Source of the DNA: Tubiluchus corallicola | Taxonomy: Eukaryota; Priapulida; Priapulimorpha; Priapulimorphida; Tubiluchidae | Direction of reading: 5' to 3' | DNA length: 64,000 nucleotides | Assembly (NCBI GenBank): GCA_030141605.1 | Contig: JAQGDQ010000161.1 | Span: 124,001 to 188,000 of the forward strand | Shown: piece after piece, positions 1 through 12,157 of the stretch | Layout of the letters: the number at the start of each line of letters is the position of its first letter | Numbering within the stretch: position 1 is the stretch's first letter | The notes under the pieces: generated by a model | The model's input: only the letters and a program-made list of their open reading frames with translations | Told to the model about the DNA's origin: nothing | Database searches by the model: none | Translations under genes and position numbers: made by a program

Positions 1-168
1 GTTTGCACTAAATATTAAAATACTGGTATCTGTTAAAGAATTTTTTATTGACAAACAAAGCGTAAAAAATATTCAAGACAGGTGCGGGCAAGTTAGAGGT
101 TGGCTTCACATAAGGGAGCCCATAATTTCACTAGCCTACAGGCCTGAAAAGTTCATAATTCGGCACTG
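1..168. mobile_element. hAT-like MITE, family 1, copy cut by the window start
   Basis: The segment shares the block TTTTATTGACAAACAAA and the motif AATATTCAAGAC with the copy at 60285-60592, and ends in the same degraded terminal repeat (GTTCATAATTCGGCACTG here). The left end lies outside the window. It sits in a polybromo intron. Non-coding. Confidence 0.55.
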
Positions 169-380
169 GTTCTAGGCATGCATACATATGTTCTAAAATG
201 CTTCACAGTAAATAATACAAAAAGTAAAGAATACAAAAAAATAAGAAATATCACTAAGTTCAGCTTACAATAAGGCCACCCACGCAAAGTAAAATTTTTG
301 AATATAATTCATCTTTCTTTCTTCTTTATCATGATCATTTGTTTTTTATGTATTTAAAATGTTGCCGTTGTCTGTTTCAG

Positions 381-3300
381 AATGTTATTTGTTCTGTACA
401 AAATCCTGAAGATGGATGCACATATTATGAAGCATACAACCTAAGCTTGGGTCCATTTAAACTTGGAGACTGCGTATATGTACGCTCAGAAAGTGAACGG
501 CCTTTTATAGCTCGAATCGAAAAAATGTGGACAGATGTCAAGTGAGTTAATTACGTATCTGATATAATAAAAGTATAATCATGTTGTAGATGTGTTGGAA
601 TTATTAGTGCCTTATCATAGCCATCTTTTTTGGCATTGGTTGCTAGATTGCCGCAGCAGGTAAAACCTATTGGAAGTTCACATATTGCAGTTTATTTTTG
701 TACTAGTAGAAGGCATAACATGTAGTTATTTTATCATATGGTTAGTCTGTAGTTTTTTGTGGTAGTAGTTGTGGTAGTTGTTGGTCTTCATCTAACTTGT
801 AAAAACAATGTAAAATTTTATTTTGCTTTTTGTGGTTAATATTAGTCCTTCAATAGCAGTAAGACAAAAAAGTAATAATTGAGTTCTGGATCAATGATGA
901 ACAGACTTGACTTTGTATTCTGATTTATTTCTCATTTTTTGTATTAAATGTTTAACTCGATGTTATGTAGCGGAGATCCATACTTCCGAGGACCTTGGTT
1001 TGTCCGCCCTTCTGAAGTAGAACACGAGCCGACGAAGATGTTTTACAAGCGGGAATTGTTCCTCAGTTCCGTGGAAGATACCAATCCAATGCTGAGTATC
1101 ACTGGAAAGTGTTGTGTTCTCAACTTCAGGGACTATTGCACAAGTATGACTGAGTTTTCTCTATTTGTTCCCTACGTAGCTTGTTTTCAAGAACATTGTT
1201 TGACAATTTTATGCACTGGTACACTGCACATCAGAAAGCACTTACAGGGGGGTGGGGTCTATTCGAAGGCAGTGTTTGTGGCGTGATCGGAACTTGGCTC
1301 AAGATAAAGAATATCTCTCTAAGATGAGTCACTAAACCAACAGAGGTATGTCACCCTTGTTTGTATGTATTGTGCATGCTTTATTTACAGAGTAAGCAGC
1401 CAGGGTGTATGCAAATGAAACGTCCCAAAGCGAGTATCGAACCCAGGTCAGTGACGCAAAGTGTTAGTGCCTTATCAACTCAGCCGTTCAACCTTGCCAC
1501 ATTGTCGATAGTTTTCAAATGAATTGTCCAAACTGAAATACTTTTTGCGATAAATAGGTTTTAGTAAATAGTTACAAACTACCTCTCAAAAGGTTAAATA
1601 TGGGTTACAATAATAATAATAATAAAAGCTTTAGTTAAAGTAGATAACACTTTAACCATGTATCAGTTATATTATAAGTGGTCCACAAAGAATATGCTTA
1701 CTGTACAATATAGTATGATAGATTAATTAAAATCACATGAACATACAAATAAAAAATTAAGGAAATTAAAAAATAATGCACAAAACAGAAACAAAATAGC
1801 TAGAACATATTATATAAAAAGGTTGAGCTGACAATAAGGATGATAAAGACAAATTAAGAATTATTAAAGGCATAAAAAGCTTTACAATCTACTCTACAAA
1901 ATGACATTTTGTTTCTCAAATAATTAAATAATGCTTTTCTACGTGAATGTACATTTGCGCAGCTAGTAATATGGGGAGGTTTTACATTTTAGTGAGACCG
2001 AGTGAGGCAAACGAGGATGACGTTTATGTATGCGAGTCTCGCTATCAAGAAGCAGAAAGAGTAATGAAGAAACTCACAAAGGGACTTCTTCGTACTGCAA
2101 ATTTGTCTGTAAATGTTGTAGAAGATGAGCTGTATTTCTTCCGTCATGTTGTTGAACCGACAAAGGTATGCGAAACAATACTACATTAAATGGAAATATT
2201 TGTTGCTAATGCTCAGTATGTGAAAGTGAATCAATTTGGGTTCTCGATTATATGTCTGTAGGTTTTTTTTGCTCAATGGCCTGGCCATTTTTTTATTTTT
2301 AACGTTTCATATTTTTAGCATTATTACCGACATCAACATTAAAAGAATTTAATAAACTGTTGTGTTATTTGGCCCCTGTATGAATAATTAAAAATGAACG
2401 TGAATGACTCTTTAAACTTAAAATCAAACCTTGTTTGTTGTGTGGTATTCTTTGGTTATTATGAGCAATTTCCTTGAAGAAAAAGTAAAACTTTTTGGAT
2501 AGAACTTAAACTGCCTTTATACCAAATCTTATTGATATTCACAGAAATCAATGTAAATCTTGCCTTTTAAACATGAATATAAAAATAGGACAATGCCTTA
2601 ATTGCTGTACCACATGGAATAATTTTCATACACAAAGTTGTCAACATATTTTTATATATGTTGACAGATCGTGAGACTTGAGCTGCGTTTTAGTGCTCGT
2701 AATTTACTTCTGGCATTGAGCATTCTAGCAGTTTTTCCACCAAGAAGACACATTTAATCTGTATAGACTGTATAGTATAATTTATGTGAAACAATTTTTT
2801 TCACCTTTCTAGTTTTTTAAAACTTTTTTGTTTCAACAAATACAATATAGATTTGCATTTAGTCATGGACAACGCATTCTAATTTGCTTTAGGAACCTTC
2901 CCCTTTGCTTGCACAAGCTCCTACTAGTTCTTCCCAAGATGAAGAAAATGTTGAAGAAGATGGTGAAACTTCCGTAGCAGACAGTGAGCAACCGTTGTCT
3001 GAACAACAATCTCTGAGCAGTACACCCGTTGGCACACCTAGCTCATCTAAATCTAAAGGGGTATGTCTTGAACTTTTCATGGAATGTGGTTCATTAATGT
3101 TTCAAAATTTTATTTGAATTATTTGTGAAAGTCGTGAGTTTTAGTCTGGTATTATAAAAGAACTGTGACAGCGACATCAATATAAAGGAGTTAGTAAAGG
3201 TTAGGTACTGTGTGTGTAATATTTATTCTTAAAGTTTTGGATATATGTAATTATAAGAAGGATAAAGAATGTTTAAATATTTAACAATTGATCGCACAAA

Positions 3301-6300
3301 CTTTTGAATTCCCAACTTACTAACTCAGAAAAGGTATATGGCGTTTTCCATTTTAATGGTACTAAATTCAAAGTAATTGTAAGAAGTTTTTAAAATTAGT
3401 TTTCAGTGTAGTTAAAAATGATTAAGAAAGAATGTTTAAATTTCTGCCCCTTACAGAATAGCTGCCCCTTCTGTAAGCTACAAGGCAGTTAATAAAAGTC
3501 ATTGGATTTTTAATCCTGTTTGGGAAATTATGTATCCAAACATAATTTATTTGATTAATGAATATACTATGACAATTTCTGCTGCATTTATCTTCATTTA
3601 TGATTTGTTGTAATCGGAAAAAATTACTTTTCCTTGTTATTCATAAAGTTAGCTATTAAGTCATTAGTTACACTTAAAATTACTTTCGTCTTAGAAAAGC
3701 AATCTTGCTCAGCTGAAAAAGTCGGCTAGTGGATACATCCTGTACGCAGCAGAGAAGAGAAAAGAAGTCACTACAAACTTCCCAGATTTATCGTTTGGTG
3801 AAATTAGCAGAATTGTTGGACAGGAAGTATGTTTATATTTTAGCACTATTAATTTTGCATATTTTGTGCACTTCAAGCATGCAAAGGTAGGGTCTGCGCA
3901 ACGAGATGTTTGTGGCACGACTGGAACCTGGCTCATTATGAAGGTTATCGTCTCTCTATAACAAGATGCGTGAATAACTAATAAGGTTCCGGACGTGTTT
4001 GCAGCACAAGCACACATTTATAATACGTAAAGTGACCAATTCAAACTTTTCAAAAATGTATCTAATTATCTATAGCCACTGAATTATATGTACCTCGCTT
4101 TTCCAACCAAGATTTCGAAAACAGACTGTATGGCATCCTGCATTTTTTATTGCTGCTCCAAAACTCTGGAGTGCTCTACCGAAAGAGATTCGTTCTTTAA
4201 ATTCTGTCATAACTTTCAAAAAAGCTGTCAAAATCCTCCTGTTTCTCAAACATTTTATTCAATTTAGGTTATCCCTGTTTTATTGATTTACACTGCAAAT
4301 ATTTCAGGACATTAATTTAAGCTCTGTATTTTTATTTATAACCACGACTTTCTATTCATTTTCATGCATATTTTAACCTATAAATTTTAAATTATAACTA
4401 TTTTAACTGTATTACTGTAACTGCGAATTTTTATTCAAAATCATACGTAGCTATTCTTTTAGATTGTTACTGCACAATTATTTTTATTGCGATTAATTGT
4501 GTAATTTTTTATCACCTAAAATTTTATTGTGAAAGGCACCGAGTGCAATTTTTAGCATAAATTATTATTATTATTATTATTTTAGTTTAGCCATTCGATT
4601 ATAATATACCACTATTGAACTTGAAAAGATGTTGAGTGTGTTGCTGGTGATTTGAAAAAGATGAATTGAGCTTTGATTCTAAGCAGCCCTTTGAAAGATT
4701 TTTTACCGAAAGCTCGGTATTTAAAGAATCTTTATTGGGTCTTACAATATACTATCTTGAGATACTAGATTATAGTGATTAGTTGTGCAATTGTTTACTG
4801 TTGTTATTGTAGTGGCGAAATCAAAATCCAGAAATCAAGGCTGCTTATGAAGAAAGAGCACAGAAGATAGTGGAAGATCATAAAGCTGATCTGTTAGCAA
4901 AGTACGGTCCTGGAGGACCACCAGGCATGAGCTTAACCCCGAGTACTGGAGAAGTGCTTGTAAACGAATGCTTGTGGTCCGGTTGTGATTACCAGTTTGA
5001 AGAACAATCTGATCTGATTGAACATCTCACATCTGATACTTGTGGTCATATGCAACCTACACCAGGTAAATAGTTGAACCTGTAATTTACTGCACAGCAT
5101 TTTCATATGATTACCTTTCTGTAATTAGTGTGCAGCAATTATTATAGAAGTTTTGGTATGTACAGTGAATATGTATGAGATGTTAACAGTGAAATTACTA
5201 AGAAAAAACCTTGGTGTTTTTCAGCAGCAATTTTTTTTCTAGTAGTCTTATTCTTAACATCTCATTCATGTACACCATTAGCACGTGATTGAAACTTTGA
5301 GAATTTACTTGAGGAAACCACAAGACATGGCTAAAATTCATATATCTGTTTTATGTGGTCTTAAGATAATTAAAATTTGTGTGTGAAAATTTTTACAATT
5401 TAATATGTTTTTAAAGGAAGCAGTGGTGTAACTTTTCTATGCTTTCTCAGCTACCTTCAATCAGAACTATAAAATGTATGTGACTTATAAGTGTAGATAT
5501 TGTTGTCCTGTGACTTATAAGTGTAGATATTGTTGTCGTGTGACTTAAAATTTATTATAAATATGTTCACAATGTTGAGTTTTGATCTCAGATCACTATT
5601 TTGCTGAGATTTTTAGCTTATGAATATGGCTCAAGATTGTTCACATTTTTTATTATATGACAGCCATCCAATATGTTTGACAGTGCCATTGTTTAGCTGT
5701 GTAACAGCAATTAGTCAATATTATGTTTTCACCTGTTTTTAGAAAAGACTTATCTCTGCTATTGGAAGGAATGTCAGCGGATAAAGCGAGGTCACGCACC
5801 GTTTCCAACCGTTGGTCGACTGGTCAAGCATATCAAGGACATTCACGTTCCAAAAGCCAGCCGTTGCATTGCATTTAGCTCACGTGGGCCGAATTTTTTT
5901 CCATCACGCAATAATCTAAATTCTCCTGGCAACTTGGGTGGGGTGGGTGCTGCACCCCCGCCACCACTGCCAGCACCAGACACCAGTACAGCTATTCCTC
6001 AAGGTAAGTTAATCCTTGCATTGTTTTAAGAATAATCTGTCCTGCAGAGCAAGCCATATGAAATGCCAAGACAACATATTAATCACAACAGAAACTTTTA
6101 TTCATGCTTCTTGTAAGATTTACACAATACTATGTCTCTCTAAATTTATTCTTTACAGCAGAATCTTCTTCATTTTTGTTCTTCCCTCTTTTTATTTCTT
6201 TAATAATGACTCGTACACACATGCGCTCACACACACATGTACACACACACGCACATGCACACACACACACACAGGTCTAGGTTATGAAATTCACGGGACA

Positions 6301-9300
6301 CACTTCCTAGGTAAGGGGATTCATGTTTATATGTGGCCTGTCACCATCAGTCAAAGGTCAGGAGTGGGTGGGACTTCATTTTTTTCGTTAGACTGACTCA
6401 CCTAACAGTTTTTGAGGTAGAGCCGCAATTTTTGGTATGTGGCTAGGTGGGGTCGAGTAGTTGTGCATGACTGTATATTTGTAGTTTGTTTTTGTATACA
6501 GCAAGGCTTAACTGTAATTACCTCATCACCAGAATTAGTTATTTAAGTAACATAAAACTCATTTTACTAAAAAGGTAATTTTAGTAACTTAAAATCAATA
6601 ATAGGCTCTGTGAGCGCATTTATGTAAAAACAAAAATTTATGAAAAAGACTTAAAAACTATGTCTAAGAAAAACACTATGCCTGCAAGGAATTATGAGCG
6701 CTTCAGACATCTTGCTCTGTCTGACAGAGATATTATGAACTCTAACTCAAATGTTAACTGTGAGTAAAGAGTAAAGACCAGTGTAAAAAATCAGAATGTA
6801 TGTTAACTATGTTCCCATGTATCCTTTTTCACTGTACTACTATAAATTTTTTAGTTTTGTGCTTTAGACGTACTTTGCATTGATTTTTAAAGCATGCATG
6901 TAAAGTTAATTAGAGCAAACAGCACGCTGCATTGTATTGTTATTTGATTATCGATTTCACATTATCATTATTGTTCGTATAGGCATCCCTTCGAGTTATC
7001 CCTTGTCTAATAACCCTTCCCAGCATGCATTTACACATCCTCAGCAGAACAATGCATCTCAGCCTTTGCAACCAAGCCATCACATGCATGCAACTCAAGC
7101 CCAAGGTAATTCATTTTTGTTTTCTTCGCATTCTTGATCTAATTCTATCTAAAGTGATTTAGTTCATTTTCTTTACATCACCGTCTCTTCAGTTAGGGAT
7201 GTTAACGACAACGATACATACCGATTATTTGTTTTTATTGTTATCATGTCAAATTTGGGGCGTATCGCTGCTCATCGCTCATGTTTATAAAGTCATTTCA
7301 CTTTGCTTTTTCATTTATGCATTGGAATTACGTAAAAAATTAAAAAAATACTTATAAGGTTGTTTGAATGATCTTCTTGTACTTTCTTCCTGCTATAGCG
7401 TCTGTCTTCAGTCGGTTTAATGATACATGTCTGTCAAGTGCGGTATTTTTAGAGGCATTTTTCCAGTTATGCGTAGGCAGTGCAGCTCACATACATAAAT
7501 ATATTATGTAGTAATAGACCTCATAATATCTGTTACTACATAGATTACATGTATGATGTATCTATACATTAACTGTGAAACAACCTGCAAAAATTGGGTG
7601 TTGCAATACATTGAAACTCCTTGCACAATAACTAACAACACATTCAGTATCGTTTTTTATCATATTGTCTGAAAGACAGACTATCAATATCGTGTCTTTG
7701 GAAAAAAGTATCGCATTGCATCGGCAAATAAGTATCGCTTAACATCCCTACCTTCGGTCATTATTTTCTCAATTTCTGGTGCATGTTCTCTCTGTCTCTA
7801 GTTATTAGCTCACTGTTAGTTGGTAACAGCATGATGTGTTTTCTTTCTGAAGGTTTGAATACTCAACTCTCACACACACGAGGACTTCCCATAATGACAG
7901 CTCTGCCCCTCCCACCACCCTTGCCTCCAGTACAGCAATGTGGCCAGTACATTCAGTACTACCCCCCGTTGCCGCCACCACCAATGTTTCGACCTTTGAC
8001 TAATACACAAGGTAGATATTGGGGTTTATTTGTTTTATCCTGTCATAGTGCTAACTTACTAACTGTATTAATTTTGTAAATTCACATGCACTCCATTACT
8101 TTGTAAAGGCCCGTTTTGACTAGCTTTTTACTATTCTGTTGGCAAGTCAAAACGTCTTTTGCTACAGTGAGAAAAAAGCTCTTGCAAAAAATGCTTGTGA
8201 GAAAACGCTGTAATGCTGGAGCGACAAAAACGCTCGTGAAAATGTAAATTGCAATTAGAAGCAATATCGCTCTTCAAAGCGCAACAAAAATGCTTGTGAG
8301 AATGGCTAACGCTGCAGCGAGAAAAAAGCTTTAGCATGTTAGAGTTTTTTCTCACTATGCCACAAAATCTCAGCATTTTTGCTGCAGGTTGCGTAATGCG
8401 CATGTCATTAAACAATGCTGTATACATTAAGGTGCAATCTCCAATGTAGACTAAACACACTACATTGCCTAGTAAATAACGCTTCTCTGCTTTAGTCTAT
8501 TATACAAGTGTCATTGCAGACATGTTGATGGTTTACTTTTGATGTGAAGACGTGTGTGTACCGCAGTTCATTGCAAATTGTTGATTCAACAAGCTAAGGA
8601 AAACAAGGCGTTTGAGTGAAAAAAATGATAACAGTCATGGTTATAGGCAAATTATTATATATCAATAAATTAAAAAGTTAAGTATACGGTATATCTGTAC
8701 AACCGTGCACGCAGCTGTCATGGGGCAATGTCTATTTTCATTAAGCGTTAAAAACACAGCGAGAAAGCTGCTAGTTAAAATACACTGGAGTGTTCTAGCA
8801 AGCGATATTTATTTTCAATGATTGTTAAAAATGCCATGTTAAATGCAGCAAGAAAAACGCTAGTCAAAACGGGCCTTAACTTGTTGCGTAATTGTTATTA
8901 AATTTTCCGTTAAGCAATGTGTGATAGAAATTACAAGAAACAAACTCTTTTGGGATTTGGTACATCTTAATGTGTAACAGCCAGACATTTTTGACAATAT
9001 TGATGGATACTGAAGTTTTAAAAATCTCAAAAAAATTGCAAGAAAGTATGTTCTGTAAAAAAAATTCACAAACTAATTTTTCTGCATTATTGTTAATTCC
9101 CTAACATCTTGAAAAATTGCTGTGAAGGAAATTGAAACATTATTTTTGCGATTATTTAAACATTGATGAATTAGTTTTTATAAATGATGTCGTGGTCCAT
9201 CTTATTTGTGTCAGCTAGTCATAGATCCTATTTGCACACACATTTGTTTTTGTTTGTAGCTCAGCCCGTGGCTACTATGTTGACAGTTCCTCAGAAACCA

Positions 9301-10413
9301 CCTGAGCCAATGTTTGTTGGACCACCACCTCGAACACAACGAATTTTACATTCAGAGGCTTACATAAGGTAAACATATCTCCCATTTTTTGTCCTATGAC
9401 TTAGTGCAACACTTCAAAATTGGTAAAAAAAATTACTGATCTTTTGCGTATGGTACTATATTTATTTCCCAAAAAGTTCACCTATAATAAAACTGAGTTT
9501 GTGTGTTTCGCTTACTGCTGTTATTTTCATGTTGCTGTCATTGCATTGTCTGAAGTCTGACTTTTCAGTACAAGTGTATTCTAGATAATGCATTGTTAGT
9601 TGTCAAACATTTAACCTATAGACTCAATCTTTTATGCTTTTGCATTAGAAAATGCAAGATTCTTTGTGTACCCAGAACAGGAAGTTGGTACCTTTGTGTA
9701 AATCTCATTAAAACAAAAGTTGATATTCTGTTGATATTCTGAATGCCGAGTTATCAATTCAAATACTTCCACTAGTTAATGCGCTTTTCAATGGAGAATA
9801 ACTGTGCATTATTATTCTTGTTTTTGTGGCCAGTTTACCTGTTATCATGTCATTAATATGATCCTGGCAATATTTTTTTAAATGCTTCCCCTGGCCATAG
9901 ATATCGTTCATTTAAAGCTAAAGCCGCAAGGACTTTAAATTCTTTCTGTCTTGTTGCAGTTCACACTATCAATAGCAATTTTCAGTAAATTTGCAATATT
10001 CTCTATATCACTGTATATAGCTCACTAGCACTTATGACATGACTGATTTTGTTTGTTACTTTTCTTTTGTTGTTGTACGTAAAACCAAGCAAATATCATT
10101 ACATTATAATAAATAATGACAATAAATTGCTTACTTACTTCGTGCTTTAGTGATCTTGGTCTAGCACTCGTTTTTACGATTCAGTTATTTTTACAGATAC
10201 ATTGAATCACTCAAACCAGATCAGCCTGAAGTGAGTAACTGGCAGGAATCTCTTCGCGCCACACCAGAAAATACTCCACTTAATAATCAAGGAAAACTTC
10301 CGGTTCACTGGCTTCGCGACGGTGCAGGAAGCCATGGAAATGTTGTAAATGCATTGTGGGCTTTACGAGATAATATGCTCAAAGATGCTCTTCACATTTC
10401 AAGATTATTCTAA
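381..10413 (+). CDS. PBRM1: Polybromo-1 (BAF180) C-terminal part, 11 exons, 5'-partial
   Basis: Chromatin-targeting subunit of the nuclear PBAF SWI/SNF remodeller. Exons: 381-541, 971-1143, 1993-2165, 2893-3060, 3695-3826, 4813-5065, 5743-6003, 6983-7105, 7853-8011, 9260-9368, 10197-10413 (stop TAA); all introns GT-AG and the frame stays open for 642 codons. Counting from the first in-window codon: the last BAH domain (about 1-170, with GDCVYVRS, EHEPTKMFYKREL and CESRYQE), an acidic/Ser linker (170-225), an HMG box (about 235-290, with SGYILYAAEKR and FPDLSFGEISRIVG), two C2H2-like fingers (322-348 and 359-388), a Gln/His- and Pro-rich stretch (390-545), and the conserved tail (PPPRTQRILHSEAYIRYIE; LPVHWL; ALWALRDNML). 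Bromodomains and the other BAH lie upstream of the window. Domain order is diagnostic of polybromo; only the exact exon edges are inferred. Confidence 0.96.
1250..1500 (-). repeat. tRNA-derived SINE
   Basis: On the minus strand 1421-1498 reads as a tRNA-like head: a D-arm/A-box region (GGCTGAGTTGATAAGGCAC) and a B-box-like GGGTTCGATACTC. The downstream body at about 1250-1345 matches the segment at 3886-3990 (shared TGTTTGTGGC, GGAAC, TGGCTCA and TCTCTCTA blocks), so this is a dispersed element and not a lone tRNA pseudogene. The stems do not pair well enough for a working tRNA. It lies in a polybromo intron, antisense to the gene. Confidence 0.55.
3886..3990 (-). repeat. Second copy of the SINE body, no tRNA head
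   Basis: Similar to 1255-1345 through GGGTCT, TGTTTGTGGC, TGGAACCTGGCTCA and CTCTCTATAA with small indels. No A or B box is visible beside it, which suits a 5'-truncated or diverged copy. It lies just downstream of the first HMG-box exon of polybromo. Confidence 0.45.
4085..4583 (+). mobile_element. LINE 3' end, CR1/L2-like, ending in an ATT microsatellite
   Basis: Bases 4111-4265 translate in one frame to the typical end of a non-LTR retrotransposon ORF2: hydrophobic FFIAAPKLWSALPKEIRSL followed by a Lys-rich FKKAVKILL helix. An AT-rich 3' UTR follows with GCACCGAGTGCAATTT, and the element ends in about seven ATT units (4561-4582), a tail type usual for L2/CR1-class LINEs. It is a 5'-truncated dead copy inside a polybromo intron, in the same orientation as the gene. 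The clade is inferred. Confidence 0.7.
5484..5547. repeat. Two-copy tandem repeat of about 31 bp
   Basis: The unit beginning TGTGACTTATAAGTGTAG is present twice in succession, differing by one base at the junction, with the start of a third unit. It lies in a polybromo intron. A recent local duplication is the simplest reading. Confidence 0.85.
6214..6273. repeat. Imperfect CA microsatellite
   Basis: About 60 bp of AC dinucleotides interrupted by ATGCGC, ATGT and GCATGC. It lies in a polybromo intron. The short reading frame through it is low-complexity and not a gene. Confidence 0.9.
7194..7750. mobile_element. hAT-like MITE with TAGGGATGTTAA terminal repeats
   Basis: The 557-bp element begins TAGGGATGTTAA and ends with its exact reverse complement. 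It is flanked by an imperfect 8-bp target duplication (TCTTCAGT before, CCTTCGGT after; 6 of 8 match), the length typical of hAT transposons. No transposase reading frame is present, so it is non-autonomous. It fills most of the intron between the polybromo exons at 6983-7105 and 7853-8011. Confidence 0.8.
8107..8876. mobile_element. Harbinger-like MITE with 18-bp perfect terminal repeats
   Basis: The 770-bp element begins AGGCCCGTTTTGACTAGC and ends with the exact reverse complement. A 3-bp TAA target duplication flanks it (8104-8106 and 8877-8879), which points to the PIF/Harbinger superfamily. Inside, a motif like GCGAGAAAAACGCT recurs many times in both orientations. No transposase is encoded. 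It lies in the intron before the polybromo exon at 9260. Confidence 0.82.
9678..9815 (+). repeat. Dispersed repeat, copy 1 (upstream of the last polybromo exon)
   Basis: Matches 10848-10978 in the same orientation: GTTGGTACCTTTGTG and AAATCTCATTAAA, then TGTCGAG/TGCCGAG, TTCCACTA/ATCCACTA and a TGGAGAA block. The type is unknown; no terminal repeats are evident. Confidence 0.6.
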
Positions 10414-10847
10414 TCAGAAATTATTATGAGTTCATTGGGTTTTATCTGTTAGTCTTTGTGAAGTATCTTATTTATTTACATTATTTAATATTATTTCTAT
10501 GGGCGTAAATTTTGTTTAATACAAACTACATACTATTTTGTCATTGAACACATATTTTGATTCAGAAATTGCATGCGTCATAATTTGTTGGTTTTCAGCA
10601 CATCGTTTTCTTTGGGTTTTTTCTAGTTTTTTTTGAGGCAGTTGAACTTATAGTTTTACCCACTTTTAAACCTTGTAAAAGTGCTGGCTTATTCGATTAG
10701 AAAATTGCTGAGGAAATTTTGGACATTTATTTTATAGAATTTTGCAAAATTCAAGAACACAAATGCTTAAAGAAAGGATTGTTATGCTTCCAAGTTTGGT
10801 AAAAACTGGAAAAAAAATTATTGCACTGTAATCTTACAGGTAAGGAT

Positions 10848-10978
10848 AAAAGTTGGTACCTTTGTAAATCTCATTAAAGCAAAGCTTGATAGTCCAAATG
10901 TCGAGTTATTAGTTAAAACACATCCACTAATTATAAGTGCAGTTATTTCAATGCATTTTTCACTGGAGAAACCCATGG
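10848..10978 (+). repeat. Dispersed repeat, copy 2 (downstream of the last polybromo exon)
   Basis: Partner of 9678-9815 in direct orientation; the two copies bracket the final polybromo exon, about 1.17 kb apart. Confidence 0.6.
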
Positions 10979-11300
10979 TTTCAGCTGTATCCTATTTGAT
11001 ACCGACATGTAGTCACGTTACTACTGTATATACATGTATTTATAGGCACTTGAAAGGCGTGAATATATAAAGTATAACGAGCATACTGGTTTACACACTG
11101 GTTGCTTATCACTCCCACTGCTATCACGGCACTTCAGACTGTTTTTGCATTCAAACGATAACTGCGTCAGCATCGTTTAACATTGTATACAATGCATGTG
11201 GCCTATATAATAGCTACTTGCATTCTGTGTATTTAGCCTTTACTTGTGTGTTGTACATAATTTGCTTACACTGATGTAACTGCTTTCGAAAATTTTTATA

Positions 11301-11306
11301 AATAAA
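11301..11306 (+). terminator. Candidate poly(A) signal of polybromo
   Basis: AATAAA followed by a T/GT-rich stretch, about 890 bp past the stop codon. ATTAAA variants occur earlier, so the true site is unproven. Confidence 0.4.
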
Positions 11307-12029
11307 TTGTCTTATTTATACTTGTGTGTATTACGTTTGTCCAATTGAAAATTAATATTCTTGTCTGTGAAACATTCACAATCACATCTAATGAATTTTT
11401 TGCAAGATGAACCAAAAGAATTCATATATATCTACCAAAAGTGCTTATTTTATAAACTTGGAAGATTCAACCAGTTATTCTAACAAGGACAACTACAACT
11501 TGGATGCACAATGTTATTAATGCCTAAACAATAAAAATATTACTCTAGTGCAGGTTGATTACATAGATCATCCATATTAGAATTATTAAATTAGATTTCT
11601 TTATTTTAGACTCATAATATTTTTTTATACAAATTCCACAAATGCTCTTATTATTGTCATCATTACATTGTTATGAATGTAAAGAATATCTATTTGTATA
11701 TTTACATGTTACATAAATTATATTTGTAGATGTCTATGTGCATTTACAAATCAGAACTAAAATACACTGCAATTTACAAAGGATAATTCAAACGTCAGTT
11801 TCTCCACTTTATCTTGCACCCTCATTTTGATTAACGATATAAATAACTAGTTAAAACCGACAAACTTGACATCGTTACACAATATATAATGGCGGATGTG
11901 TAAAAAACATTTTCTATAGTTTACACAGTTTTCTCTTGGAAACTGATATGTCGCTAGCACAAGCACAATAATATAACAAGCATTAAGTTTTCTTTATTCT
12001 ATTTCTAAAAGTGAAAAATGCATACTACC

Positions 12030-12035
12030 TTTATT
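12030..12035 (-). terminator. Candidate poly(A) signal of GINS1
   Basis: Reads AATAAA on the minus strand, about 120 bp downstream of the GINS1 stop codon. Confidence 0.5.
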
Positions 12036-12157
12036 ACGTGAATGTATGAATATTCCACGGATGTATAATATTGACATTGTTACACCTTGATGCCAACCTT
12101 GGTTCATCACGATTATGAATCCTACTGACTTTAAAACCTAGTAGTAGACTGAGACGG

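Larger units (their letters stand above)
10414..12157. other. Polybromo 3' UTR and tail-to-tail spacer to GINS1
   Basis: No coding signal. It should hold the 3' UTRs of both convergent genes. Candidate poly(A) signals are AATAAA at 11301-11306 for polybromo and, on the minus strand, AATAAA at 12030-12035 (about 120 bp past the GINS1 stop). Repeat copy 2 (10848-10978) lies inside, so the polybromo 3' UTR may carry it. Everything here is AT-rich with no conserved frame. Confidence 0.6.
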
